Shown here piece by piece: positions 1 through 7,055 of a DNA stretch of 12,425 bases. Position numbers and translations under genes: made by a program. Position 1 is the stretch's first letter; every line of letters begins with the position of its first letter. The notes under the pieces were generated by a model. The model was not told the DNA's origin and ran no database searches. It saw only the letters and a list, made by a program, of their open reading frames with translations. The DNA comes from Nitrososphaerales archaeon TH526 (GTDB taxonomy: Archaea > Thermoproteota > Nitrososphaeria > Nitrososphaerales > Nitrososphaeraceae), in the NCBI GenBank assembly GCA_014523665.1, contig JAATVR010000184.1, forward strand, positions 1 through 12,425, in the 5' to 3' direction.

Positions 1-294
1 TTTGATACTCGAGAATACTGAAGATTTTTCTCTTGACTTCCTCAAATGTATATCTTCTATACACGATAGCTTAACAACTTACGGATGATAAATCTGTTCT
101 GAGCTGAACTGATATGCAAAATTAGATGACTTTGAATGAACTTGTTAGAATTGGCCTAATAGCAAAACTTGATAGTACCTAACTCAAATAGATCATTGCA
201 GAGCCTCCAATACTCTACTTCTCTTGCCATCTTACTCAACTTTTTGGTCTCTCAAAGCTTATTCTATCACTCTTCTAGACAACAAGTGGTTAGC

Positions 295-306
295 GATTTG
301 CAAATC
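295..306. repeat. Perfect 12-bp palindrome
   Basis: GATTTGCAAATC is perfectly self-complementary, and the symmetry stops at the flanking bases. Palindromes of this size often bind dimeric regulators, but there is no adjacent promoter or gene start to support that. It may be chance in AT-rich DNA. Confidence 0.35.
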
Positions 307-492
307 TAGGTACATAATGCTCTAATGGAACTGTGTATAACTAAAGGTTTGACTTCAAACTTTTTCCATTGGGTAGAAATTGGTTCAACATGTACCACCA
401 ACTGCTTTCTGTCATTCTATTCAATACTAATGATCAGTACTTAACCGATACACGCGACATTTCAATTATCCTACCTTATTTCCAAATCGCTG

Positions 493-508
493 GCCGAATA
501 GCTTCGGC
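493..508. repeat. Short inverted repeat (hairpin) upstream of argG
   Basis: GCCGAA and TTCGGC form a perfect 6-bp stem around a TAGC loop. It stands out as GC-richer than its surroundings and lies 70 nt before the argG start. It could be an RNA hairpin or a protein-binding site. There is no T-run after it, so it is not a typical terminator. Confidence 0.35.
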
Positions 509-527
509 TTACTTGTTTAGGAGAGCA

Positions 528-549
528 TTTAATACCAAAAAACATAAAT
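528..549 (+). promoter_or_regulatory. Possible TATA region for argG
   Basis: Two TATA-like stretches lie here: TTTAATA at 528-534 and ACATAAATC at 542-550. The first would place transcription start about 20 nt before the ATG at 578. The second would give a nearly leaderless message. Neither has a strong BRE, so the placement is tentative. Confidence 0.3.
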
Positions 550-577
550 CTAGAGTCATTAATCGCATGCGTTGGTA

Positions 578-1771
578 ATGGTCAAGAAAAAAGTTGTTCT
601 AGCATACTCTGGTGGTCTGGATACATCAGTATGCATAAGATATCTACAGAAGTTTCATGATGCTATAGTAACGACTGTAACAGTGGATTGTGGACAGGAT
701 GAAGACTTTAATGAAATCGAGAATAGGGCTCTTGCGATTGGAGTTGCTAAACATATTCACATTGATTCAACAGAAGAATTCGCAAACGAGTATGTTAGCA
801 GATCCATTAGAGCCAATGCTCTCTACCAAGGAAAGTATCCACTGGCAACCGCTTTAGCTCGTCCACTAATAGCCTCGAAATTGGTCGAAGTGGCATCTAA
901 TGAAGATGCAAAGTTAGTTGCGCACGGATGTACTGGTAAAGGGAACGATCAGGTTAGATTTGATATAACTATAAAATCACTTAATCCAGAGCTTGAAATT
1001 CTAGCCCCCATAAGAGACATGAATTTGACTCGTGATGAAGAGCTCAAATTTGCCATCGAAGAAAACATACCTATCTCTTTGGAGGCGAAAAAGTACAGCA
1101 TTGACGTTAACTTATGGGGTAGGGCCATTGAGGGCGGAGAATTGGAGGATGCGAGCATAGAACCCCCCGAGAATATATTCCATTTTGTCAAAAATCTTTC
1201 CATAGCAGCAAGATACATAGAGATTGAGTTTCGATATGGCATACCAATAGCATTGGATGGTAATAGGATGAAGCTGAAGGATTTGATTGTAGAATTGAAC
1301 AAGATAGCTGGCTCTCATGGGATAGGTATAGTGGATCTAGTTGAGAATCGGATTGTAGGTATCAAGTCTCGCGAGGTCTACGAGGCACCTGCCGCTATTT
1401 CACTCATCGAATGTCACAAGGATCTTGAAAATTTGGTACTTACTGATCATGAGATCAATTTCAAACGAATAATTGAAGAAAAATGGAGCTGGCTAGTGTA
1501 TTCAGGTCTCTGGCTTGAACCCTTGAGAAGGGATTTGGATGAATTCATAAATATGGTCCAATCAAAAGTAAATGGAAAAGTGAAGCTAAGACTTCATAAT
1601 GGTTCTTGTCGAGTCGTAGGGAGGAGCTCAAAAAATGCCATTTACGACCCAGATGCAGCTACCTATTCAGCCAGATCAACCTTCGACCAAAGGCTTGCAA
1701 AAGGATTCATAGAATTATGGGGAAAACAGTCTGTTGCTTCTAACCAGATGTTGTCAAAGTTTGAATCTTAA
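578..1771 (+). CDS. argG: Argininosuccinate synthase
   Basis: This enzyme joins citrulline and aspartate with ATP to form argininosuccinate, the penultimate cytosolic step of arginine synthesis. The 397-residue protein has the usual family length. The N-terminal ATP pyrophosphatase motif AYSGGLDTS is at residues 9-17, followed by the conserved GKYPLATALARP segment (about 85-96) and GCTGKGNDQVRF (117-128). The C-terminal part contains YDPDAATYSARSTFDQ and ends near GFIELWG, as in other archaeal ArgG proteins. I chose ATG 578 because it places the ATP motif close to the N-terminus as usual. An in-frame TTG at 572 would add two residues. There is no close ribosome-binding site, so the message may be nearly leaderless. 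It stands alone, separated by about 450 nt from the lysY operon on the same strand, and argH is not in the window. Confidence 0.96.
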   Translation: MVKKKVVLAYSGGLDTSVCIRYLQKFHDAIVTTVTVDCGQDEDFNEIENRALAIGVAKHIHIDSTEEFANEYVSRSIRANALYQGKYPLATALARPLIASKLVEVASNEDAKLVAHGCTGKGNDQVRFDITIKSLNPELEILAPIRDMNLTRDEELKFAIEENIPISLEAKKYSIDVNLWGRAIEGGELEDASIEPPENIFHFVKNLSIAARYIEIEFRYGIPIALDGNRMKLKDLIVELNKIAGSHGIGIVDLVENRIVGIKSREVYEAPAAISLIECHKDLENLVLTDHEINFKRIIEEKWSWLVYSGLWLEPLRRDLDEFINMVQSKVNGKVKLRLHNGSCRVVGRSSKNAIYDPDAATYSARSTFDQRLAKGFIELWGKQSVASNQMLSKFES

Positions 1772-1812
1772 GCCAAGGCTCAGGCAATGGACATTATGAC
1801 CGAGATTCGTGT

Positions 1813-1998
1813 ATGACATTATCGGACAAAATTGAGCGCAAATTCTTGCCATGCCATTTGCCAGATTCTGTAGATGGATTTCAAATTCTGAAAAATGTTA
1901 CACTCAGCAAGTGTGAAGATGTCTTCATGATCAATTCTGATGCTTTCATTAGTTACAATCTAGCAACAGAAAAGAAAAATCGGTTCACATTAAGTTGA
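1813..1998 (+). CDS. Possible small ORF of unknown function
   Basis: An ATG-started frame of 61 codons lies 41 nt after argG. The predicted product is soluble, mixed in charge, and has two cysteines (CHLP near residue 14 and KCED near 33) but no motif, signal peptide or membrane segment I recognise. There is no clear ribosome-binding site. It may equally be a chance open frame in the argG-lysY gap. I list it only because it is the longest frame there with an ATG. Confidence 0.2.
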   Translation: MTLSDKIERKFLPCHLPDSVDGFQILKNVTLSKCEDVFMINSDAFISYNLATEKKNRFTLS

Positions 1999-2015
1999 TG
2001 GTCAGAATAGAGACA

Positions 2016-2110
2016 GTTATAAAGCTGACATTTAGGCCTATTCCAAGTAATATCTCAACATTGTAGCAGATTGTCGGTTGGACAAGGAGAGCAGACAAGA
2101 CATCAGTCTG
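2016..2110 (+). other. Possible structured leader or small RNA
   Basis: A TATA-like GTTATAAAG (2016-2024) is followed, at roughly the expected transcript start and beyond, by two adjacent small inverted repeats. TTGTC/GACAA with a 5-nt loop spans 2071-2085, and CAGAC/GTCTG with a 9-nt loop spans 2092-2110. This could be a small RNA or a structured 5' leader of the lysY operon. Both stems are only 5 bp, so chance is quite possible. I do not recognise a known riboswitch. Confidence 0.2.
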
Positions 2111-2170
2111 ATTTGCTTAGAACCACCGAGATAATTGGCTATCAGTTCAAAGCCCTTACCATTGGATCAA

Positions 2171-2200
2171 GATATAAAAATTCATAAACCGATTAAAAAG
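2171..2200 (+). promoter_or_regulatory. Likely promoter of the lysY-lysZ-lysJ-lrp operon
   Basis: Two A/T-rich TATA candidates precede lysY. TATAAAAA (2173-2180) would start transcription about 20 nt before the ATG. TTAAAAAG (2193-2200), centred about 26 nt upstream of the ATG at 2222, would give a leaderless transcript. Archaeal TATA boxes lie about 25-30 nt before the start site. Which box is used cannot be told from the sequence. Confidence 0.5.
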
Positions 2201-2223
2201 ATATACTGATGAAAATAGTATAT
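2201..2223. promoter_or_regulatory. Candidate operator spanning the lysY start
   Basis: ATATACT (2201-2207) and AGTATAT (2217-2223) are a perfect 7-bp inverted repeat with a 9-nt spacer. The repeat covers the predicted transcription start and the first bases of the lysY ATG. A dimeric regulator bound here would block initiation. The Lrp/AsnC protein encoded at the end of this operon is an obvious candidate, but that link is inference. Confidence 0.4.
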
Positions 2224-3277
2224 GAAGGTAGGTGTTATCGGAGCATCAGGTTATGTAGGTGGTGAGCTTTTGCGGCTGTTATCTACTCACCCAAAAGTTG
2301 AAGTGAATATGATAACCTCCAGACAGAGAGCTGGCGAGCTAGTTCATCGCGTTCATCCCAGTCTTAAAGGGTTCATAGATCTAACTTTCTCGAACCTAGA
2401 CACAGAAAAGCTATCAGATAAATGTGATCTCGTCTTTACCTCACTTCCTCATGGCAAATCAAATAGTATTGTAAAGGATCTCTATGATCGCGGTATGAGA
2501 ATTATTGACCTTTCAGCTGATTTTCGTTTAAAGGATCCAAAGGATTACGTCAAATGGTATGGATGGGAACATCCTTTCCCCGAAATGCTCTCTCTGTCCG
2601 CGTACGGAGTTCCTGAATACAATAGGGAAAAGATAAAGGGATCACGTTTAGTTTCTTGCCCAGGATGCATGGCCGTTACGTCACTTCTCTCACTGAGGCC
2701 CCTAATTGAAAAAAAAGATCTAATTGACACTGACCACATCATTGTCGATAGTAAGATCGGCTCATCGGGAGCAGGTGCAACTGAAAACGCAGGTACGCAT
2801 CATGCTATGCGTTACGGAGTAATAAGGCCATATAAACCAGCCAAACACAGGCATACGGCAGAGATAATTCAAGAATTGCAAACAGTCACAAAGAGTCCTA
2901 TTAAGGTCAGCATGAGTCCTCACGCCGTTAACATTGTACGAGGAATACTAACAACTAACCACATCTTCATGAAAAAAGAGGTCACAGAATTGGAGCTATG
3001 GAAAATTTATCGCGCATCCTATAGTGCCGAGCACTTTGTACGTCTAATAAGAGATAAAAAGGGTCTGTACAAATTCCCGGATCCCAAATTTCTTATCGGC
3101 TCAAACTTTTGCGACATCGGTTTTGACATCGATGAAGACAACAAAAGAATCGTTGCATTGTCAGCATCAGATAATTTGATGAAGGGCGCTGCTGGGTCTG
3201 CAATTCAAAATATGAACGTGATGTTTGGATTTAATGAAGTAGATGGATTGAACTTCACGCCAATCACTCCGGTATGA
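2222..3277 (+). CDS. lysY: [LysW]-aminoadipyl/glutamyl phosphate reductase (LysY/ArgC)
   Basis: This is an NADPH-dependent reductase of the ArgC family. It converts the LysW-bound acyl phosphate made by LysZ to the semialdehyde in lysine and/or arginine synthesis. The 351-residue protein starts with a Rossmann motif, GASGYVGGELLRLL (residues 8-20). The catalytic cysteine is C149 in SCPGC (145-149), and the conserved HRHTAE segment has H211 as the likely catalytic histidine. SSGAGATENAG (181-191) is also typical of the family. It is the first gene of the operon, and its TGA overlaps the ATG of lysZ by 4 nt, which suggests translational coupling. Sequence alone cannot separate the lysine enzyme from the arginine one. 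With only one LysW-type set visible, I infer that it serves both. Confidence 0.93.
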   Translation: MKVGVIGASGYVGGELLRLLSTHPKVEVNMITSRQRAGELVHRVHPSLKGFIDLTFSNLDTEKLSDKCDLVFTSLPHGKSNSIVKDLYDRGMRIIDLSADFRLKDPKDYVKWYGWEHPFPEMLSLSAYGVPEYNREKIKGSRLVSCPGCMAVTSLLSLRPLIEKKDLIDTDHIIVDSKIGSSGAGATENAGTHHAMRYGVIRPYKPAKHRHTAEIIQELQTVTKSPIKVSMSPHAVNIVRGILTTNHIFMKKEVTELELWKIYRASYSAEHFVRLIRDKKGLYKFPDPKFLIGSNFCDIGFDIDEDNKRIVALSASDNLMKGAAGSAIQNMNVMFGFNEVDGLNFTPITPV

Positions 3278-4083
3278 TAGTAGTTAAAATTGGCGGTAGT
3301 ATAGTGTCTGATAGTTTGCATGTTTCTATTTTTGAGGACATGGCAGCATTACTGCGCAATGAAAAGATAGTTATTGTACACGGAGGAGGGAAACAGGTTA
3401 CTAGTGTTGCCATCAAGCTAGGTGTAAAGCAACAATTCATAGTATCCCCAGGAGGCATTAAGAGTAGATACACAGATCGGGACACCGTGGAAGCTTATAC
3501 GATGGTCATGTCAGGCCAAGTAAACAAATCAATCGTGACAAGGTTGCTTCAACAGGGTATAAACGCAGTTGGCATTGCAGGAGTAGATGGTGGCCTTCTA
3601 AGGGCTGAGCGTAAAAAGAAACTGTTGATCATAAACGACAAAGGAAGAAAAATGTCTATTGATGGGGGTTATACTGGGAAGATCAATCGCGTGAACAATT
3701 CTCTTATTGAAGCCCTGCTGGACAAAGACTTTGTACCCGTAGTCTCGCCAATCGCACTAGGAGAAGAATTTGAATATCTTAATGTTGATGGGGACAGAGC
3801 AGCTGCTCATATAGCTGGGAAAATGCGAGCAGACAAAGTTATATTTCTCACTGATGTAGCTGGCCTATTAATTGATGGGAGACTGGTCGAAGATCTGACT
3901 CTAGACGAGGCGAAAAGGATGCTCCCCAAGATCGGTTTTGGAATGGAAAAGAAAATCTTAGCGTGCACGGAAGCGTTGGAGCTAGGCGTTGGAGAGGCCA
4001 TAGTCGGCAATGGTTCAAGAGAAAACCCTATATCCAAATTATTAGCTCATGACAATTGTACGGTGATCACAGCACATGAATAG
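3274..4083 (+). CDS. lysZ: [LysW]-aminoadipate/glutamate kinase (LysZ/ArgB)
   Basis: This is an amino-acid kinase family protein of 269 residues, a normal length. It phosphorylates the free carboxylate of LysW-bound aminoadipate and/or glutamate with ATP. The N-terminus has VVKIGGSIV (residues 3-11, with K5), then VHGGGKQV (35-42) and SPGGIKSRYTD (58-68), the last being typical of LysZ/ArgB substrate binding. Later come YLNVDGDRAA (168-177) and ADKVIFLTDVAGLL (187-200), with K188 as the usual phosphate-stabilising lysine. It lies between lysY (ATGA overlap) and lysJ (8-nt overlap), so all three should be on one transcript. As with lysY, the split between lysine and arginine roles is not decided by the sequence. 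Confidence 0.93.
   Translation: MIVVKIGGSIVSDSLHVSIFEDMAALLRNEKIVIVHGGGKQVTSVAIKLGVKQQFIVSPGGIKSRYTDRDTVEAYTMVMSGQVNKSIVTRLLQQGINAVGIAGVDGGLLRAERKKKLLIINDKGRKMSIDGGYTGKINRVNNSLIEALLDKDFVPVVSPIALGEEFEYLNVDGDRAAAHIAGKMRADKVIFLTDVAGLLIDGRLVEDLTLDEAKRMLPKIGFGMEKKILACTEALELGVGEAIVGNGSRENPISKLLAHDNCTVITAHE
4062..4067 (+). promoter_or_regulatory. Ribosome-binding site for lysJ
   Basis: GGTGAT lies inside the end of lysZ, 8 nt before the lysJ ATG at 4076. It matches the complement of the archaeal 16S rRNA 3' end well. It supports this ATG as the start and shows that lysJ can be initiated internally on the operon message. Confidence 0.65.
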
Positions 4084-5254
4084 TGAGGATGACTTCCTGG
4101 GCCACCTGTACCAACGCTTTCCTATCGTCATCGACCGAGGAAAGGGTGCTAAGGTATGGGATGATGCAGGAAAGGAATACATTGATTGTATGGCAGGCTA
4201 CGGAGTAGCGTTGGTAGGGCATTGTAATGACAGGGTCGTCGAAGCAATCAAAGACCAATTAGAAAAGCTGATGGTTTGCCACATGTCCACTTATAATACT
4301 ACCAGATCAATTATGCTCAAGAAATTATCTAAAGTAGTCCCGGCTGGGCTAGATAAGGTCTTTTTCTCAAATTCCGGCGCAGAGGCGGTCGAAACTGCAC
4401 TCAAGTTTTCACGAAAATTTAGTGGCAAACCTGGCGTGATTTCAATGAATGGAGGCTATCATGGAAAAACACTAGGTGCTCTATCCGTAACCTCTAGCGA
4501 AAAATATAGGAGGCCATTTGAGCCATTGTTGGAATACATTACGTTTGTTCCTTATGGCAATACTCGCAAACTGGTAGACTCGATAGACGACAAAACTGGG
4601 ACTGTTATTTTGGAACCGGTGCAAGGCGAAAGTGGAATAATAATGCCCCCGCCTGGATTTATTCAAGAGGTCCGGGAGATTTGCTCGCGGCGTTCGCTTG
4701 TTTTGATTTTCGACGAGATACAATCTGGATTTGGCAGAACCGGCAAGATGTGGGCGGCTGAGAATTGGAATACCATTCCGGATGTCGTCTGCGTCGCGAA
4801 AGGTATAGCGGGAGGGTTTCCTATGGGATTAACCATAACAAGACCTGAAATAATGGAGAGTATGAAAGTTGGTGAACATTCATCTACTTTTGCAGGCAAT
4901 CCACTAGCTTGTGCTGCTGCTAGCGCATCAATAGACGCCCTTGTTATTGACGGATTGATTGAGAATTCGGCGGAAACTGGACAGTATTTCAAGAATTTGT
5001 TAATTCAGTTGAAAGAAAAACACAAAATAGTGAGAGAGATAAGGGGATTGGGGTTGATGCTTGCATTAGAATTGAGGTTTGATGTGAGAAATATACTTAT
5101 GGATGGTATTTCAAATGGTATCTTGATGCTGTATTCAGGCAGAAATATCATCAGATTGCTGCCGCCATTGCTAATAGATAGAGAATTGGTCTCGAAATTC
5201 GTCGCAACTTTAGATAAGCTGCTATCAGTGGAGGAAGAAAAAAGATCTGTTTGA
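4076..5254 (+). CDS. lysJ: [LysW]-lysine/ornithine aminotransferase (LysJ/ArgD)
   Basis: This class III, PLP-dependent aminotransferase transfers an amino group, normally from glutamate, to the LysW-bound semialdehyde, giving LysW-lysine and/or LysW-ornithine. The 392-residue length is typical. Visible motifs are FFSNSGAEAVETALK (residues 96-110, phosphate and cofactor binding), NGGYHGKTLGALS (125-137), EPVQGESG (180-187), FDEIQSGFGRTG (212-223, with D213 contacting the pyridine nitrogen), VAKGIAGGFPMG (240-251, with K242 as the Schiff-base lysine) and HSSTFAGNPLACAA. The ATG at 4076 overlaps the end of lysZ by 8 nt and has a good ribosome-binding site. The regulator gene follows after only 4 nt. 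A general acetylornithine-type aminotransferase is the alternative, but the surrounding genes favour LysW-bound substrates. Confidence 0.94.
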   Translation: MNSEDDFLGHLYQRFPIVIDRGKGAKVWDDAGKEYIDCMAGYGVALVGHCNDRVVEAIKDQLEKLMVCHMSTYNTTRSIMLKKLSKVVPAGLDKVFFSNSGAEAVETALKFSRKFSGKPGVISMNGGYHGKTLGALSVTSSEKYRRPFEPLLEYITFVPYGNTRKLVDSIDDKTGTVILEPVQGESGIIMPPPGFIQEVREICSRRSLVLIFDEIQSGFGRTGKMWAAENWNTIPDVVCVAKGIAGGFPMGLTITRPEIMESMKVGEHSSTFAGNPLACAAASASIDALVIDGLIENSAETGQYFKNLLIQLKEKHKIVREIRGLGLMLALELRFDVRNILMDGISNGILMLYSGRNIIRLLPPLLIDRELVSKFVATLDKLLSVEEEKRSV

Positions 5255-5258
5255 GTCC

Positions 5259-5672
5259 ATGGATCCTACAGATGTTAGGATAATCAAGATCCTTCAGTCA
5301 GATTCTAGAAGAGCCTTTGTCGAAATAGCAAACGAAATAGGCCTATCAGAGTCGGCGGTCAGGCGACGGGTGAAGAATTTGACCAGACGGGAGATCATCA
5401 AGAAATTTACCATCGAGATAAATAGTGGCGATAAGACAAGTGCCATAACTCTGATTTCTGTCAATTCAACATCAGATACCTCATTTGTTTCCGGAAAATT
5501 AATGGGACTTGTGGGCTTAGAAGTTATTTATGAGATCACAGGACAGTACGACATAGCCGCTGTTATTTCAGCACCATCTATATCTGAGATTAACAAGTGT
5601 ATCGACGAAGTCCGAAAAACTGAAGGGGTATCAGATACGAACACGGTGATCATTTTAAGGACTATTAGATAA
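5259..5672 (+). CDS. Lrp/AsnC-family transcriptional regulator
   Basis: This is a 137-residue DNA-binding regulator. An N-terminal winged helix-turn-helix (about residues 4-50) contains RRAFVEIANEIGLSESAVRRRVKNL. A C-terminal AsnC/RAM ligand-binding and oligomerisation domain (about 60-137) includes the characteristic ITGQYDIAAVI. It is the last gene of the lysY-lysZ-lysJ operon, 4 nt after lysJ, and lies just upstream of the lysS promoter. In Sulfolobus, the Lrp-type LysM is encoded with the lys genes and controls them in response to lysine, so a similar role here is a reasonable inference. Candidate sites are the inverted repeat at 2201-2223 and the tandem repeat at 5762-5779. The effector could be lysine, arginine or another amino acid. 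The sequence does not say which. Confidence 0.88.
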   Translation: MDPTDVRIIKILQSDSRRAFVEIANEIGLSESAVRRRVKNLTRREIIKKFTIEINSGDKTSAITLISVNSTSDTSFVSGKLMGLVGLEVIYEITGQYDIAAVISAPSISEINKCIDEVRKTEGVSDTNTVIILRTIR

Positions 5673-5761
5673 ACCTGAAATCGACATTACATATTATTTC
5701 CTGAGCGGTTAGAGTCAATATTCTGAGATAGACCAACGAGAACTGTTATTACTGCTAGCGT

Positions 5762-5779
5762 ATTTAGTCGATTTAGTTG
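5762..5779. repeat. Tandem 9-bp repeat next to the lysS promoter
   Basis: ATTTAGTCG (5762-5770) is followed at once by ATTTAGTTG (5771-5779), 8 of 9 bases identical. The pair sits immediately upstream of the BRE/TATA of lysS, where an activator or repressor would bind. Contact with the Lrp/AsnC protein encoded upstream is possible but unproven. Confidence 0.4.
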
Positions 5780-5781
5780 CG

Positions 5782-5794
5782 AAAAGGTTTATAA
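5782..5794 (+). promoter_or_regulatory. Archaeal BRE/TATA promoter of the lysS-dph5 operon
   Basis: AAAAGGTTTATAA contains a purine-rich BRE-like part and a TATA box (TTTATAA, 5788-5794). Transcription would begin near 5816-5820, about 8-10 nt before the TTG at 5826 or about 75 nt before the ATG at 5892. It is the clearest promoter in the window and divides the cluster into two transcription units. Confidence 0.65.
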
Positions 5795-5825
5795 CATGTG
5801 CGAAAGATGAACTCATTGTTAATAG

Positions 5826-7055
5826 TTGTCGCTAAAATCAGAAGATCCAAATCATTTCGCGAATCTTTATAATCAGTCTAAAGAGCTTGGGATGCGAAGA
5901 ATACGAATCCTAGACTCAACTCTGAGAGAAGGAGAACAGCACCCCGGTGTATCTTTCACCATAAAACAGAGAATACAGATTGCATGGATGCTCGATTCAT
6001 TTGGCGTTGATCAGATAGAGATAAGCCCGGTCGTATCCAACGATCACTTTGAAGCTACTCGGACCATCATCAGGCAGGGACTGAAGGCAGATATACTAGC
6101 CCACGTCCGAGCGATTAAAACTGATGTAGATCGGGCAATTGACTGCGGCGCGACTTGGGTAGCCACTTATTTAGGTATATCAGACATACACCTTGCCTCC
6201 AAGTTAAAAATTTCACGAGAAGAAGCTAAGGTTCGAGCGTTAGAAGTTGCAGATTATATCAAATCACACGGTCTGAAATCGAGGTTCACAATGGAGGATG
6301 CAAGTAGAACTGACCCTGACTTTTTGGTAGAAATGTGTGTCGAAATGAGCAAGAGAGGAATTGAAAGGATAAGTCTACCTGACACTGTGGGCATTATGAG
6401 GCCAACAGGGATGCACAAAATGGTAACACTGATTCTTGGTCATATAGATGCAGCCAAGACTTCGCTCGACGTTCACTGTCACAACGATGTAGGACTAGCA
6501 TTGGCTAATGCATTGGCTGGATGTGACGCAGGAGCTGATCAAATACACACTACCATTGACGGATTCGGAGAGAGAACCGGTATTCCATCGTTGGCTGAGA
6601 CTGCAGTAGCATTAACTTTCATATATGAATGCAGATCTGATTTGAGACTTCATATGTTAAAAGACCTTTCCAGAACGATATCCCAGTATACGCATCTTGA
6701 GACACCTGAATCAAAACCTATCGTCGGCGACAGCGCTTACAAACATAAAGCTGGAACACATCTTGCAGCGATCCTAAGAAATCCTTCAGCCTATGAGATA
6801 ATCGAGCCCAAATTGGTTGGAAATAGGCGAAAGATAGTTTTCGGGGAATTGGCAGGCAAGAATGGGGCCGGCTATTTGCTGTCGCTCCTGGGATTGAATA
6901 CAGGTATGCAAGAAGCTGAGACTCTAGCTCGAGGTCTAAAGGAACTTAGAATGGGAGATGTACTCGAATTGTACTTGGACGACAGGCTGGAGAGAAAGAT
7001 ACTTAATGATGCTGTTGCAAAAGTTAAGACTGAGGAAAGAAAAGAGAATTGGTAA
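5826..7055 (+). CDS. lysS: Homocitrate synthase (DRE-TIM superfamily)
   Basis: This enzyme condenses 2-oxoglutarate with acetyl-CoA to homocitrate, the committed first step of the AAA route to lysine. With the TTG at 5826 the protein has 409 residues. STLREGEQ (31-38) carries the R-E pair typical of homocitrate synthases, where isopropylmalate and citramalate synthases have R-D. H93 in LAHVRA corresponds to the histidine that reads the oxoglutarate side chain. VHCHND (216-221) supplies the two metal-binding histidines, TTIDGFGERTGIPSL lies at 242-256, and VGDSAYKHKAGTH (300-312) is the C-terminal motif. A TAG directly upstream makes the TTG the earliest possible start. It fits the promoter, giving an almost leaderless message. 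ATG 5892 would give a 387-residue protein starting MRRIRILDS, which matches the usual family N-terminus equally well. The 3' end overlaps lysW by 7 nt. Isopropylmalate synthase is the main alternative. Confidence 0.85.
   Translation: MSLKSEDPNHFANLYNQSKELGMRRIRILDSTLREGEQHPGVSFTIKQRIQIAWMLDSFGVDQIEISPVVSNDHFEATRTIIRQGLKADILAHVRAIKTDVDRAIDCGATWVATYLGISDIHLASKLKISREEAKVRALEVADYIKSHGLKSRFTMEDASRTDPDFLVEMCVEMSKRGIERISLPDTVGIMRPTGMHKMVTLILGHIDAAKTSLDVHCHNDVGLALANALAGCDAGADQIHTTIDGFGERTGIPSLAETAVALTFIYECRSDLRLHMLKDLSRTISQYTHLETPESKPIVGDSAYKHKAGTHLAAILRNPSAYEIIEPKLVGNRRKIVFGELAGKNGAGYLLSLLGLNTGMQEAETLARGLKELRMGDVLELYLDDRLERKILNDAVAKVKTEERKENW

Larger units (their letters stand above)
1..577. other. 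Gene-poor region upstream of argG
   Basis: I see no convincing gene here. All frames are broken by stops except one 69-codon TTG-started frame (369-578) that resembles nothing I know. The stretch is AT-rich and contains a perfect 12-bp palindrome, a small GC-richer hairpin and weak TATA-like sequences before argG, listed separately. I found no tRNA-like T-loop and no CRISPR-type repeat. Confidence 0.6.

Noticed and set aside
369..578. A 69-codon TTG-started frame just before argG
   Set aside because: No recognisable motif, no ribosome-binding site, and composition like the surrounding gap. It is kept only as the basis of a low-interest note on its Arg-rich end.
949..1302. A 117-codon minus-strand frame inside argG
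   Set aside because: It is antisense to a strongly conserved gene and has no known motif, so it is a shadow frame.
5807..5872. A 21-codon ATG-started frame just upstream of and overlapping lysS
   Set aside because: Its ATG lies only about 16 nt from the TATA centre, before the expected transcription start, and it is out of frame with lysS.
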